Below, one piece after another: positions 26,178-36,224 of a stretch of 64,000 bases of DNA. The position numbers and the translations under genes are program-made. Under the pieces are notes generated by a model. The model searched no databases, was not told the origin of the DNA, and worked only from the letters and a program-made list of their open reading frames with translations. This stretch comes from Niabella agricola. GTDB lineage: Bacteria; Bacteroidota; Bacteroidia; Chitinophagales; Chitinophagaceae. How positions within the stretch are numbered: position 1 is the first letter of the stretch; every line of letters begins with the position of its first letter. The stretch is from assembly GCF_021538615.1 (NCBI RefSeq), contig NZ_JAJHIZ010000002.1, positions 930,001-994,000 on the forward strand, in the 5' to 3' direction.

Positions 26178-27911
26178 TTATTCTCTTACGATCTGGATGA
26201 TCTTTGACATATGTTCTGAACTATCTTTATCTACCTGCACCAGGCGTGCGTACAGTGTGCCGGTTTCAACACGCTCAATCTTGTCATTTTTCCTGCAGGC
26301 AAATATTAGGATGCAAACCAGGAATGCGGCCACTGCCAGTGCCCGCCTGCGACGGTTGGATGCAACAACGCCCAGCAGCAGGAACCCGGCGCTTAGGCCG
26401 AGTGTGGCCAATGGAATCGCAACCGCATATTCCAACGCTGCATGGCTGTTGCCGGCCATCGCTTTGCTTTGGACGGTTTGAACTGTTTTCCAATTTGCAC
26501 CATCAACAGATACCTGTATTAAAAAATGATCATTGTTGATTTCTGTTTCTGTATTCCAGTTAAATAATAAGTGCCCGCTTTTTATAGTAGCCCGGAAGCT
26601 GCCAAACATTACCGGAAGCGCGGTCTGTAATTCAAAGGCGCCCCTGTCGATGGCATTGCCCGCCACACGCGGGTTACCGGCAAGGTCAACCATTGTTCCG
26701 GTGATATTAGCAGCATTCCATAACGGCGTGTTGCCGGTATTAATAGCAGGGCTTGCTGCCATTAATGTATAGTTGCCGCTGCCGGCATTGGTAAAAGTAG
26801 GGTTTGCATTGGAGTTGCCCGTGCCGGCCGGTGGCGCAGCGCCCTGTACAATACTATGGGCGACCTCCATAGGAATGCCTCCGGCGTTTTGGATTATACT
26901 AACGGCACCGGGCTGCTGGTTCCAGAGAATGCTATTGATCAATACCGGGTTTCTGACGGGGTTCCCCATACCAAAGTCTGACACATCACTAAAGATACTG
27001 CTGCCTGCGAGTGTGGCTACATTATCCACGATGGTTGTATTTACCAGCATCAATGAATCTGCCCGGTTGTAAATAGCGGCCCCATTTTTTGCCGTATTGC
27101 CCGTAAAAAGTGCATTGATGACTATCGGGTCAACACGGGGATCTGTAAAATAAAGCCCGCCCCCCCATTCTGTAGCGGTGTTATCGCGAACCGTGATATT
27201 GAAGAACACAGGTGCTCCAAAGATGTAGGCCCCGGCTGCGTAAGCGGACCTGTTGCCGCTGATTTCCACATTGCTGAGCCGTAAAGAATGATTGCCCGAT
27301 AAAAGCGAGCCGGCCCCCGCGTTTCTGATGTAGGTGATATTGTTTCCTGGTACACGTACCTCAGGTGTCTGATGGGTGGCATTGGCATTGCCGCCGGTTA
27401 TTTTTAACCCATCCAGGTGCACGTTACCACCGCCCATACTGATGAGCACATGGTAAACATTATCTGCGGCATCGTTTGGAGCGCCAATATCTCCGCTCAA
27501 AGTGGTAACATAGGTCTTCCAATTACGCTGCCCCATGCCGGGATTTCCTGTAGATGGAAACCCGCCATACAGATGTACACGGTCCATTACTACAAACGCA
27601 TTGTCGCGTCCGCCATTGTTCTGATACCGGTTATTATCTGCATCATACAGAGGCTTATAGGTTCCCTGGGCAATAAAGATGCGTAGGGAGTCGCCCGCAA
27701 GCCAGTTGTTATCAGCATCGTACTGCTCTCTTGCCCACTTGAGGGCATCGGCCAGTTCCGGAATGGCATTGGCCCAGGAAGATCCATTGCCGTTTCCGCC
27801 GGATACGGCTTTATTCACATAGAGTATACGATCATTTGTTGGGGTTATCTGCGCCGGGAGCGCACCTGCCCAGCACAGGCTAAAAAGGAGCAGCGGGTAG
27901 ACTTTTTTCAT
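26178..27911 (-). CDS. secreted right-handed beta-helix protein with C-terminal membrane hairpin
   Basis: A 577-residue protein. It has a signal peptide (1-20) and a parallel beta-helix of the choice-of-anchor-Q type (about 25-425) with repeated turns such as INTGNTP and NNDHF. A short immunoglobulin-like module starts at FRATIKSGHLLFNW. Within that module come two hydrophobic helices separated by RRRR, then a tail resembling its missing last strands (YARLVQVDKDSSEHMSKI). It is probably surface- or membrane-anchored; the ligand or substrate is unknown. It has its own terminator. Confidence 0.75.
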   Translation of the reverse strand: MKKVYPLLLFSLCWAGALPAQITPTNDRILYVNKAVSGGNGNGSSWANAIPELADALKWAREQYDADNNWLAGDSLRIFIAQGTYKPLYDADNNRYQNNGGRDNAFVVMDRVHLYGGFPSTGNPGMGQRNWKTYVTTLSGDIGAPNDAADNVYHVLISMGGGNVHLDGLKITGGNANATHQTPEVRVPGNNITYIRNAGAGSLLSGNHSLRLSNVEISGNRSAYAAGAYIFGAPVFFNITVRDNTATEWGGGLYFTDPRVDPIVINALFTGNTAKNGAAIYNRADSLMLVNTTIVDNVATLAGSSIFSDVSDFGMGNPVRNPVLINSILWNQQPGAVSIIQNAGGIPMEVAHSIVQGAAPPAGTGNSNANPTFTNAGSGNYTLMAASPAINTGNTPLWNAANITGTMVDLAGNPRVAGNAIDRGAFELQTALPVMFGSFRATIKSGHLLFNWNTETEINNDHFLIQVSVDGANWKTVQTVQSKAMAGNSHAALEYAVAIPLATLGLSAGFLLLGVVASNRRRRALAVAAFLVCILIFACRKNDKIERVETGTLYARLVQVDKDSSEHMSKIIQIVRE

Positions 27912-28323
27912 TTTTAAGGTTGATTGGGGTTACTATAGATCTATTAATACTATTGGATTATATGAACGTATGGTGGTTGTAAGGCATACCAGAACGGGCA
28001 GGTATTCCGGATCCGAAATTAAAAGCTGCAAGACAGGCTTAAATTATAGGAACATAGCAGGGCAATTATTTCATTCTGTTTTTTATAGTTAGACCAGTCT
28101 CATCAATAGAAGCGGATAACGTTCATTAATGAATTTAGGTTGTTGTTGTTTTAAATAGTTTCAGAGAAGAAAGATGCAATATAAGCAAAAAAAAATCAAA
28201 ATTGCTGCGTAAACAGAAATGAAGTTCTGTCAAATGGATAACCCTCCTACACGCTCTGTGAACCGGTAATGATACGATGGGATTCCCCTTCTGTATATTT
28301 GGATATTTCGTATTTTCACCCCT
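27912..28323. other. divergent intergenic region (beta-helix gene / TSUP gene)
   Basis: A 412-bp AT-rich gap with no coding frame I can support. The only clear signal is the TSUP promoter element near its right end. Confidence 0.4.
28294..28301 (+). promoter_or_regulatory. -7 promoter element of the TSUP gene
   Basis: TATATTTG (TAnnTTTG), 22 bp upstream of the ATG at 28324. Confidence 0.5.
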
Positions 28324-29079
28324 ATGCCCTTGATCGTTATTCTAATTCTTGTTATCAGTTTTATTGCTGCCTTGGTACGGTCAACCCTGGGTTTTGGGGA
28401 ATCATTGATTGCCGTACCACTATTCCTTTTTTTCCTTCCGGCTACGACGGCTGTGCCATTATCGGTAATGCTGTCCATTGTGATCGCGTTGATCATTGTG
28501 ATCCAGGACCACCGGAAGATTCATTTTTATAGTGCAAAATGGCTTATTATTTATGCCGTTCCTGGCATTCCTTTGGGCCTGCTGATCCTGGTATATGGCA
28601 ATGAGATCCTTGTAAAAACAGTGCTTGGACTGCTCATTATCGGCTATGCCTTGTATACTCTGGCTGCTAAAAGCACAAGGAATCTGACAAAAGATAACCA
28701 GTGGTGGCTTTTTATCTGTGGCTTTCTGTCGGGTGTGTTTGGTGGCGCATATGGATTGAACGGACCGCCCCTGGTGGTATACGGCAATCTCAGGAACTGG
28801 TCGGCCGTCCAATTCCGGGCAACGCTGCAAGCCTATTTTTTACCGGTAAGCCTGCTTGGCTTTGTGGGATATGCTGCTAAGGGATTAGTAACTGCTGAGG
28901 TAAATTACTATTTCCTGATAGCGCTGACCACCTCTATTCCGGCCATATTTTTAGGCAGATGGCTGAACCGAAAATTAAATAGCCGGTCCTTTCTCCGGTA
29001 TGTTCTTTACGGACTGGTGGTAGTTGGCATTGTTTTAATGCTGATGGCCTGGTACCCGGAACTGACCACAATCGCATAA
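28324..29079 (+). CDS. TSUP family transporter (sulfite exporter TauE/SafE-like)
   Basis: A 251-residue integral membrane protein with about eight hydrophobic helices in two repeats. The family glycine-rich signatures are GFGESLIAVPLFLFFLP (about 23-39) and GFLSGVFGGAYGLNGPPLV (about 137-155). It is likely an exporter of sulfur-containing organic anions or sulfite across the inner membrane; the substrate is inferred only from the family. It ends 1 nt before the stop codon of a convergent lipoprotein gene. Confidence 0.9.
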   Translation: MPLIVILILVISFIAALVRSTLGFGESLIAVPLFLFFLPATTAVPLSVMLSIVIALIIVIQDHRKIHFYSAKWLIIYAVPGIPLGLLILVYGNEILVKTVLGLLIIGYALYTLAAKSTRNLTKDNQWWLFICGFLSGVFGGAYGLNGPPLVVYGNLRNWSAVQFRATLQAYFLPVSLLGFVGYAAKGLVTAEVNYYFLIALTTSIPAIFLGRWLNRKLNSRSFLRYVLYGLVVVGIVLMLMAWYPELTTIA

Positions 29080-29080
29080 C

Positions 29081-29566
29081 TCATTTATTGGAAGTTCCGG
29101 CGAATGGCGTTTTCACCCGGATGTATTTTTCAATATTGTACCGGTTTACATTGCTACCGGCAACTTTTTCTATCCCTTTCTGCACGAGTGTATCCTGGTG
29201 AATGGAAACAGTAAAACTGAAATCATTACCTTCCCAATCCCGGGCATTGCAATATTCCAGGTGCTCGGTGTATATACTGTCTTTGAGGCTATAGGTACCG
29301 CCTCCTGCAGCAAATACCGTGGAGTCTTTTCCGTTTTTAAACCCGTGCTGCAAAAAGGCGAAATGACTATCGTTGATGATCTTTATAAAAGAACGGTCTT
29401 TTGTATAATCGGTAACCGTGGTATCTCCATTTTCAATAAGCGTGCCGCTTAAAAGCTTCCAGGTACCGTTGATCGGCAGTCCGGCCGGGCCACTCTTTTC
29501 TTCAGTCTTTTGAGTGCAGGATATGGCAATCGCACATATGAAAATGATCGCAATTTTTGATCTCAT
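29081..29566 (-). CDS. hypothetical lipoprotein (lipocalin-like)
   Basis: A 161-residue protein with a type II signal peptide: MRSKIAIIFICAIAISC, with the lipobox cysteine at 17. The mature part begins with GTWKLLSGTL, a lipocalin-like first-strand motif, and continues with about eight predicted short beta strands. The ligand is unknown. It is convergent with TSUP and divergent from a metallophosphoesterase. Confidence 0.75.
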   Translation of the reverse strand: MRSKIAIIFICAIAISCTQKTEEKSGPAGLPINGTWKLLSGTLIENGDTTVTDYTKDRSFIKIINDSHFAFLQHGFKNGKDSTVFAAGGGTYSLKDSIYTEHLEYCNARDWEGNDFSFTVSIHQDTLVQKGIEKVAGSNVNRYNIEKYIRVKTPFAGTSNK

Positions 29567-29742
29567 AAAATATCTGTTTGCTATTTATTCAATGAAGATA
29601 GGAAAAACGATTCCGGATCGGTTAAAAATTCCGGGTATCCTGTTTATTTGCAGATACTTTGCGCCCCTCCTGGCGGTTTTATTTGGATCACTACGGAAAG
29701 CCAAAGCTCCTATCAAGCTTACATCCCCTCTTTAACAATTAA

Positions 29743-29750
29743 TACATTTG
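29743..29750 (+). promoter_or_regulatory. -7 promoter element of the metallophosphoesterase gene
   Basis: TACATTTG (TAnnTTTG), 20 bp upstream of the ATG at 29771. It argues against the in-frame upstream start at 29648. Confidence 0.5.
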
Positions 29751-29770
29751 ATTTAAATTGCGGACTTAAT

Positions 29771-30748
29771 ATGAAACGGCAGACTACTACCCTTAGCCGG
29801 CGGCAATTTGTAAGGACTACGGCATCTGCAGGACTTGCATGGAGCATTCCTGCTACTGTTTTAAAGGCATTGAAAAAAGAAACGGTTAAGATTGGCATTA
29901 TCACCGATCTGCACCAGGATCTGGTCCCTGATGGCTATGAGCGCCTCTTCGCTTTTATGACGGATATGAAAAAAGCAAAACCCGATGCGCTGTTGCAGAT
30001 GGGCGATTTTGCCTATCCGGGCGATAAGAATAAAAAAGTGATTGACCTGTTTAAGGACGCGCATCCAAAGACCCTACATGTGATCGGAAATCATGATACT
30101 GATTCCGGCTATACAAAACAGCAATGCATTGATTACTGGGGAATGCCCGGACGGTATTATACATACCTGCTGAACGGGATCCGTTTACTGGTACTGGACG
30201 GCAATGATAAAGGGTCGCCTGTTGATAAAAAAGGTTATCCGGCCTATATTGGCCCGGAACAATTAGCCTGGCTGAAGGAACAATTGGAAATGAGAAAAGA
30301 GCCGCTCATCATTGTATCGCATCAGCCCCTGGCCGGTTCCGGTGCGGTGGATAACGCCGCTGAAATCCAGGCCTTGCTGGAAAAACACAGAAACAAGATC
30401 CTGCTGGCTATAAACGGGCATACACATATTGATGCTCATTACCATTTGAACGGCGTTCATTACGTGCATATCAATTCGGCCTCTTATTACTGGATGGGTG
30501 AAAAATATAAACACGCAATCTATGATCCGTCCATCCATAAGCAATACCCCTACCTCTCCTATACCTGTCCATATAAGGACGCGTTGTTTACCGTGCTTAC
30601 CATTAATCCGGTTAAGGGGCGGGTTCATATAAGAGGAAAGAGCAGCCAGTGGGAAGGCAAATCCCCGGAAGCGCTGAATTATCAAAATTCAGCAATGCTT
30701 CATCTTGGCAAAGAGATCGTGCCCGGAATAAGCGAAATACAGTGGTAG
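29771..30748 (+). CDS. Tat-exported calcineurin-like metallophosphoesterase
   Basis: A 325-residue protein with a twin-arginine leader (SRRQFVRTTASAGLAW, about 9-25). The binuclear-metal motifs are complete: DLH (Asp46, His48), GDF (78-80), GNHD (106-109), a later SHQP and GHTH. This fits a periplasmic phosphoesterase; the substrate is unknown. The ATG at 29771 is chosen for the leader and the promoter. About 300 bp downstream to the DUF488 gene hold nothing recognisable. Confidence 0.9.
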   Translation: MKRQTTTLSRRQFVRTTASAGLAWSIPATVLKALKKETVKIGIITDLHQDLVPDGYERLFAFMTDMKKAKPDALLQMGDFAYPGDKNKKVIDLFKDAHPKTLHVIGNHDTDSGYTKQQCIDYWGMPGRYYTYLLNGIRLLVLDGNDKGSPVDKKGYPAYIGPEQLAWLKEQLEMRKEPLIIVSHQPLAGSGAVDNAAEIQALLEKHRNKILLAINGHTHIDAHYHLNGVHYVHINSASYYWMGEKYKHAIYDPSIHKQYPYLSYTCPYKDALFTVLTINPVKGRVHIRGKSSQWEGKSPEALNYQNSAMLHLGKEIVPGISEIQW

Positions 30749-31044
30749 CCAGCTCCGCGCAGTACATTTCTGGAAAACGCACCCTTCTTTTCTACTCCAG
30801 GGACAATTGGTCGAAAACACCGATTTTTAAGCAAAGCGGATGTGAAAACTCGCTAAAATCCATTCGTTGATCCTATACATATGGTCATGATGCCTGCGGA
30901 TTTAACAACATACTCCTTCTGTGATTTATGGAACATTATTTTTCCTAAAAGAAAAATTTTCAGTCTAACTGCTTTTCGGCCAGATGCGGTCGGTAACGTT
31001 TGGGAAAAAATATCGTCCTCGAAAACATAGCAGGCGGCGCTTCG

Positions 31045-31575
31045 CTAATCAAACAGACCTGCATCAAAATAAAAAACACGGTTGCCAGCTACACGTGCCG
31101 GGGCCGTATACGGATGTTCCTCTATTTTTCCCACAGCCATAATGTGGAGTACCTTCCATCCCTTTGCTTTCAGGTAATCGGCCACGAGCGAGCGATGGCA
31201 GCGCCACCATACAGCCTCCGAGCACATGCAGGCTGTAGGCTGCTTTGTCGCAATCGCCTCCAGTTCCGTGATGCCTTTTTCAAAACCGGCGGTCTCCATA
31301 TAGTCGGCGTATCCTCTGAAAGATGCGTTGCGCCAACGGTTGTTCCTGGAAGCCTCCTGTACTTTTCTTCTTCCTCCCAGGGCTTCCAGGTGTATATACC
31401 CGATGCCGTTATTGTTTAGCGCCGTGGCCAGCGCCTCGCTGTTAAACTGTGGAAATTTTTTTGAACCAGGAAAACGCCGGATATCGGCCAGCATGCGGAT
31501 ATTGAATGATTGCAGCATGCCGATGAACGCTTCTACGCTTTGGGTAGAATGGCCTATAGTATAGAGTGTATGCAA
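31045..31575 (-). CDS. DUF488 domain-containing protein
   Basis: A 176-residue protein with the DUF488 opening LYTIGHSTQSVEAF, the central DIRRFPGSKKFPQFN, and the conserved end CMCSEAVWWRCHRSLVADYL. The function is unknown. The frame has no ATG before the conserved start and an in-frame stop lies just upstream, so TTG at 31575 is the only start that keeps the full domain. A one-base error at the start is the alternative. Confidence 0.88.
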   Translation of the reverse strand: MHTLYTIGHSTQSVEAFIGMLQSFNIRMLADIRRFPGSKKFPQFNSEALATALNNNGIGYIHLEALGGRRKVQEASRNNRWRNASFRGYADYMETAGFEKGITELEAIATKQPTACMCSEAVWWRCHRSLVADYLKAKGWKVLHIMAVGKIEEHPYTAPARVAGNRVFYFDAGLFD

Positions 31576-31653
31576 TGCAGCTTATATCATGCAAGATACA
31601 AATTCCGGCTGTTAAAAGGAAATAAGGTCCCGTTAAGGAATCGCTTCCGATGT

Positions 31654-32461
31654 CTATTGCCCTGAAAGTTTTTTAAGCTCCCGCAATAACAATGGAAATG
31701 CCGGTTGCGCCATACCTCCATGATCATACCCCTGCAATTCATACAATTGCACACGGGTGTTGCCAGCTAGCTTTAACATTCGTAAAAGATAGGCATTTTC
31801 CTCATAGCGCCCGTAAAGTTCCAGTTCCCGGTCACCGGTAATCAGCAGGATGGATGGGAGGGCTTTTCGAACATGAAACAAGGGGCCAGAGAATCGATCC
31901 GGGGTTGTAAAGGCGTTATTCCCTGCTCCTCACGAACGGTAAAATGTGTAATACATTGGGCGCTGAATGGTACTGTGCCCAATATGCTGTCGGCATCAAT
32001 GGCATAACGCTGTAAATATTTTTTATCCAGAGTCAGCATCAGGTTGAGGTACCCGCCAGCAGAATGCCCGGAGAGCACAATCCGCGATCGACTGCCGCCA
32101 AATTGTTCAATATGCTGAAACGCCCAGGCCACAGCTGCAGCAGCATCTTCTATATATTGAGGTGCGCTTACCCTGGGTGAAAAACGGTACCCACGCCTAT
32201 AATAATATATCCCTTATTCATGAGGGCTTCGGGAATTTCCTTTTTCCCCGCTTTAAGTCCTCCTCCGTGGAACCAGATAACAGTAGCTGTATTTTTTTTG
32301 TTTTTCGGATAATAAATATCCAGCCGGCACTGGCTCTGCTGGTAGGCATCCTGCTTTACGGATGCCGGGTAATAAGGAATATCTTTTTGCCAGCCGTAAT
32401 CGTTTTGTGCTTTTACCGGAAGCACCCAGCACCATATCACAAAAACAAGGAATCGTTTCAT
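31654..32461 (-). pseudogene. secreted alpha/beta hydrolase (BD-FAE-like) gene with two frameshifts
   Basis: Three consecutive frames make one esterase: a signal peptide (MKRFLVFVIWCWVLPVKAQ) and the oxyanion motif WFHGGGL; then YRFSPRVSAPQYIEDA and the nucleophile GHSAGGYLN; then ILLITGDRE and the catalytic histidine in YDHGGM. The breaks are at CCC 32190-32192 and near GGGG 31882-31885. Restoring one base at each reopens the whole frame, so the gene may be intact in reality. It lies 95 bp downstream of the Gfo/Idh/MocA operon. Confidence 0.8.
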
Positions 32462-32556
32462 ATCAGATCAGTTAAATCCTGATCAGCAAGATACGGTTTT
32501 CTGCCGGTTGTTATTACTGGTAGCCGGCTGCCCCTGATTGTTATCGATCGCTGGCA

Positions 32557-33906
32557 TTATATTTTGGGCTCCCATCCTTTTTCATAGCTGCGGCTCCATA
32601 ATTTTTCCGCAGCCGGATTATTGAGGATATGCCCGTTTTGCGGATTGGTGTTTAGCACACCGGTGGTTCGCTGGGCAATATTACCCAGTTGTACCAGGAG
32701 GGTGCTGATATGACCACTCTCAATATCGGAATTGAGCGCCGTACCTTTTTTTATACCATCAAACAGGTTTTGTACGTGAAAGCCGTCCAGGATACCAGCG
32801 GGGTTGGAAGTGTTGGTGGCATTTACCGCTACCTTGCTTTTTACGTCTTTCAGCAGTTTATTATCGAGATTATACACCTGGTAGCTGTCATCTCCGTTTA
32901 TTTGCAGAGAGCCCTTCTCCCCGTAAAAAATCACGCCCACCGAAGCCCCATCTGAGAACCGGCCGTTAGCGCTCCTCCCCTCCCAGGTAATGGTACCTTT
33001 GTTGCCAAATTCCAGACCAATGGTTTGTGTATCGGGCGTTTGCCAGTCATCGGTGAAGAAATAACGTCCGCCGCTGGAAGTGACCTTTGTAGGGTAATCG
33101 ACCTGTAAACCCCAACGGGCAAGATCCACCATATGGGTGCCATTGTTCAGCGCCTCACCGGTACCCCAGTGCCAGAACCAGTGCCAGTTATAATGAATCC
33201 GGTTATCCATATAGGGTTTACGGGGAGCCGGACCCTGCCAGAGATCATAGTTCAGCCAGTCGGGTACCGGGGCCTGTTTGCCGGTACCAATGGGTTTACG
33301 GCTGTTGGCATACCAGGTGCGTGCAAAATACGCTTTGCCGATGATTCCATTATGCAGTTCCCGTATGCCGTCCATAACATTGGGCCAGGACCGGCGCTGG
33401 TTGCCCATCTGGATCAGCCGTTTGTGTTTTTTTACCGATGCAATCAGCATTTCACCCTCGTGTGGGTTATGGCTGCAGGGCTTTTCCAGGTATACATGTT
33501 TACCCGCCTGCAGGGCCAGCAGGGCGGCTGGCGCATGCCAGTGATCCGGTGTGGCAATGACCATTACATCCACATCTTTTTGTTCCAATACCTTCCGGAA
33601 ATCGGGCTGTGCCTTAGGTGCAACAGCCTGCAGCTTGGACAGTTTGTCGATACAGCGGTTCATGGCACGGCTGTCGGTATCCGACACATAGTTAATCTGA
33701 CATTCTTTTTGCGCGGCGAAAGTTCCTGCCAGCGCTGATCCCCTGCTGTTGACACCCACCATGCCGGTAAGGATGCGTTCATTGGCTCCGGGTATATTGC
33801 GATAGCTGCGGGCACTGAACCCCGGCAGTACGCCACCTACCGTAAGAGCGGCAGCACTGAATGTGGTAGTCTTTAAAAAGTTTCTGCGGTTGGTCTTATT
33901 GGCCAT
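32557..33906 (-). CDS. Tat-exported Gfo/Idh/MocA family oxidoreductase
   Basis: A 449-residue NAD(P)-dependent sugar dehydrogenase-type protein. The leader NRRNFLKTTTFSAAALTVGG is a twin-arginine signal, so it acts in the periplasm with a tightly held cofactor. The Rossmann part includes VMVIATPDHWHAPAA and the catalytic EKP lysine (HVYLEKPCSH). The long C-terminal substrate domain is of the GFO_IDH_MocA_C type. It is third of three in the operon, 6 nt after its neighbour. The substrate is unknown. Confidence 0.92.
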   Translation of the reverse strand: MANKTNRRNFLKTTTFSAAALTVGGVLPGFSARSYRNIPGANERILTGMVGVNSRGSALAGTFAAQKECQINYVSDTDSRAMNRCIDKLSKLQAVAPKAQPDFRKVLEQKDVDVMVIATPDHWHAPAALLALQAGKHVYLEKPCSHNPHEGEMLIASVKKHKRLIQMGNQRRSWPNVMDGIRELHNGIIGKAYFARTWYANSRKPIGTGKQAPVPDWLNYDLWQGPAPRKPYMDNRIHYNWHWFWHWGTGEALNNGTHMVDLARWGLQVDYPTKVTSSGGRYFFTDDWQTPDTQTIGLEFGNKGTITWEGRSANGRFSDGASVGVIFYGEKGSLQINGDDSYQVYNLDNKLLKDVKSKVAVNATNTSNPAGILDGFHVQNLFDGIKKGTALNSDIESGHISTLLVQLGNIAQRTTGVLNTNPQNGHILNNPAAEKLWSRSYEKGWEPKI

Positions 33907-33912
33907 GGTTGT

Positions 33913-34949
33913 TTAATTATGAGGTTTATAATTTGCTTTTTTATAAACAGATTCCAGAGTCACGGGAGCTCCGTTCCTTTTTTTGCTTTCATCCGCCGCC
34001 TCCATAAAGGCCAGGATGTCCAGGGTTTCCTTTGCAGGCACCGGCGGTTTACCGGTTTCAAAAAAACGGATGATTTCTTTTAATAACGGATCGTATCCTT
34101 TGAAACTGCCCAGGGTAACAGTTTTGTTCTCTGTAAAAATGGTACCGCCGTATTCCGATTTTCCACTGCGCGTGCCCCGGAAGCTACCGATACGTCCGTC
34201 GTTCCAGATGCCGGCCACAACATCGGTTTCAGGCGTGTGCAGCCGTATGACCGACTGACAACCTGCGCCCATGGCAGTAAAAAGTATTTCAACGCCGTGG
34301 ATGCCATACCAGAACAGGTCCGGGTGCGTTTTCTCCAGGGAGCCGGGCTATACGTTTGCGCTCCGATAACTTTGCCATAGGTTCCTTTGAGAATTTCGTC
34401 CATACCGGTAATGTACCGGAGCGAGGAACTGGAAAAGACTGGTACTTTATATTGATCCGCGGCTTTAAAAATGGCAACGGCATCCTTCAGTGAAGCGGTC
34501 ATGGGTTTATCAATAAAAAGCGGTTTACCCGCTTTTAATACCGGTAAGGCCTGTTCCATGTGCAGCCGGCCATCATTGGTTTCCAGGCAAACCACATCCA
34601 CCTTCGACAGCAAATCAGCAATTGAGCTTGCGATGGCAACACCATATTGCTGTACTTCAGCTGTATAACCGGGGATGCGTTCAACACTGGTTGGAATATC
34701 ATTACTGCCCCTGGGATAAGCGGCTACAACCCGGTAGCCTGAAAAAGCAGGATCCGGATCTTGTTTGTTCAGCGATTTTACAAAAGCAGCAGCATGCGAA
34801 GTGTCCAGTCCTATAATACCGATCCGTTTTCCCTGGGTAAAGGGCTTGTGCTGCGTAGCAGATGCGCCGCTCCGGATACCGAGCCCGATACCGGTAAGCG
34901 CGGAAAGACGCAAAAATCGCTTCCGGTCCATCGTTCGTTGTTTAAGCAT
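33913..34949 (-). pseudogene. Gfo/Idh/MocA family oxidoreductase gene with one frameshift
   Basis: The N-terminal frame runs from the ATG at 34949 (MLKQRTMDRKRFLRLSALTG) through GIIGLDTSHAAAFVK and the catalytic FIDKPM to IGAQTYSPAP. The C-terminal frame continues with LEKTHPDLFWYGIHGVEIL to the stop at 33913. The break is at GGG 34338-34340 (C4 read as C3 on the coding strand); one added base gives a complete protein of about 345 residues. It is the middle gene of the three-gene operon, 23 nt after the first. A homopolymer under-call is likely. Confidence 0.82.
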
Positions 34950-34972
34950 TTTATGGTTGGTTTTGAATCCTG

Positions 34973-36175
34973 TTATATTGCCGAATACTCCTTCTGCCAA
35001 CGCTGGGCCTGGCCGGTTTCGGCCGCAGTATTCCCCATGTGAACTGCGATGGCAACTTCTTTTCCCGTAGATACATTGCTGGCTACTGGTGTACCGTTTA
35101 TGATCGAATCGGCAAACCCGCTAAGCGCAAAAAAGGTCGGCTCTATCTTTTTCTCATCTTTATATACATAAATCCCTTTGCCCTGCTGAAGTGCTTCCTT
35201 GGTGGCTCCGGTAACGCCGTCAACGGTAGCATACGTCCGTACCCGGTTCTCGGTATAAAACATGGCCGTATCGCGCCCCAGTTCAAAAGTCCCTTTTGAA
35301 CCAAAGATCAGCATCCGGTAGCCGATAAATTCATTACTGAGCCGGGAGCCAACCAGCGAACGCACACCATTCGGGTATTCATATACGGCCTGTATGTTAT
35401 CGTAGGTAGTGCGGCCATCTTTCCAGAAATTGATGCCTCCCATGGCCACCACACTCTCGGGGGCCGCTCCCGCGAGCCAGTTTACCAGGTCGATCTGGTG
35501 TGCTGCCAGCTCTGCAAGCAGCCCGCCGGAATATTCTTTATACATCCGCCAGTTTACAGCTTTTTCATGGCGCCCTCCTTCCACCGGCCGGCGCCAGTCG
35601 TTATTGCGGTTGTACTGCGATTCGAACTGGGTAACGGTTCCGATCATCCCTTCTGCCAGCAACTTTTTGATTTTCGCATACATTTCATAATAGCGGTACT
35701 GATGACCTACCTGTAGTACCAGTTTGGGATGCTGCTTCACCATGCGGGCCAGCGACAATGCCTGCTCAATATTATAGGTCATGGTCTTTTCTACGTACAC
35801 ATGTTTACCGGCGCTGATGGCGTCCATGGCCATCGGATGATGCAAAAACAAAGGAGTAGCAATGATCACCGCTTCTATATTTTTATCCGCCAGCAGCGCT
35901 TTATAGTCCTTGTAAGACCGGGCTCCGGGTGCCGCCAGTTTCATGCCCGATTGCAGATGAGCATCATCGATATCGCAGCAGGCAACCAGTTGCAGGGTCT
36001 TTATTTTCTGAAGCGTGGTCGCAAGCCCCAGGCCCCGCTGGCCTACCCCAATCAAACCCACCCGAACATGCTCCTTGCTCATAAGCGGCGTAAATGCAGC
36101 GGCCCCGATGGAATAACCCGCAACGGCTACCGAGCTTTGTTTCAGGAAATCGCGGCGTGAAAATCGTTTATTCAT
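34973..36175 (-). CDS. Tat-exported Gfo/Idh/MocA family oxidoreductase
   Basis: A 400-residue protein with the twin-arginine leader SRRDFLKQSSVAVAGYSIG, the Rossmann motif VGLIGVGQRGLGLA, and the catalytic-lysine segment HVYVEKTMTYN, where the usual EKP reads EKT. The C-terminal domain has LVGSRLSNEFIGYRMLIFG. It is first of three co-directional family members, which suggests stepwise oxidation and epimerisation of one sugar or polyol in the periplasm. A palindrome about 75 bp upstream could be the operon's operator. Confidence 0.92.
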   Translation of the reverse strand: MNKRFSRRDFLKQSSVAVAGYSIGAAAFTPLMSKEHVRVGLIGVGQRGLGLATTLQKIKTLQLVACCDIDDAHLQSGMKLAAPGARSYKDYKALLADKNIEAVIIATPLFLHHPMAMDAISAGKHVYVEKTMTYNIEQALSLARMVKQHPKLVLQVGHQYRYYEMYAKIKKLLAEGMIGTVTQFESQYNRNNDWRRPVEGGRHEKAVNWRMYKEYSGGLLAELAAHQIDLVNWLAGAAPESVVAMGGINFWKDGRTTYDNIQAVYEYPNGVRSLVGSRLSNEFIGYRMLIFGSKGTFELGRDTAMFYTENRVRTYATVDGVTGATKEALQQGKGIYVYKDEKKIEPTFFALSGFADSIINGTPVASNVSTGKEVAIAVHMGNTAAETGQAQRWQKEYSAI

Positions 36176-36224
36176 TTCTTTTGTTTAAACTGCCTGTAAG
36201 TTTCAGAAATTATGTTACACAACA

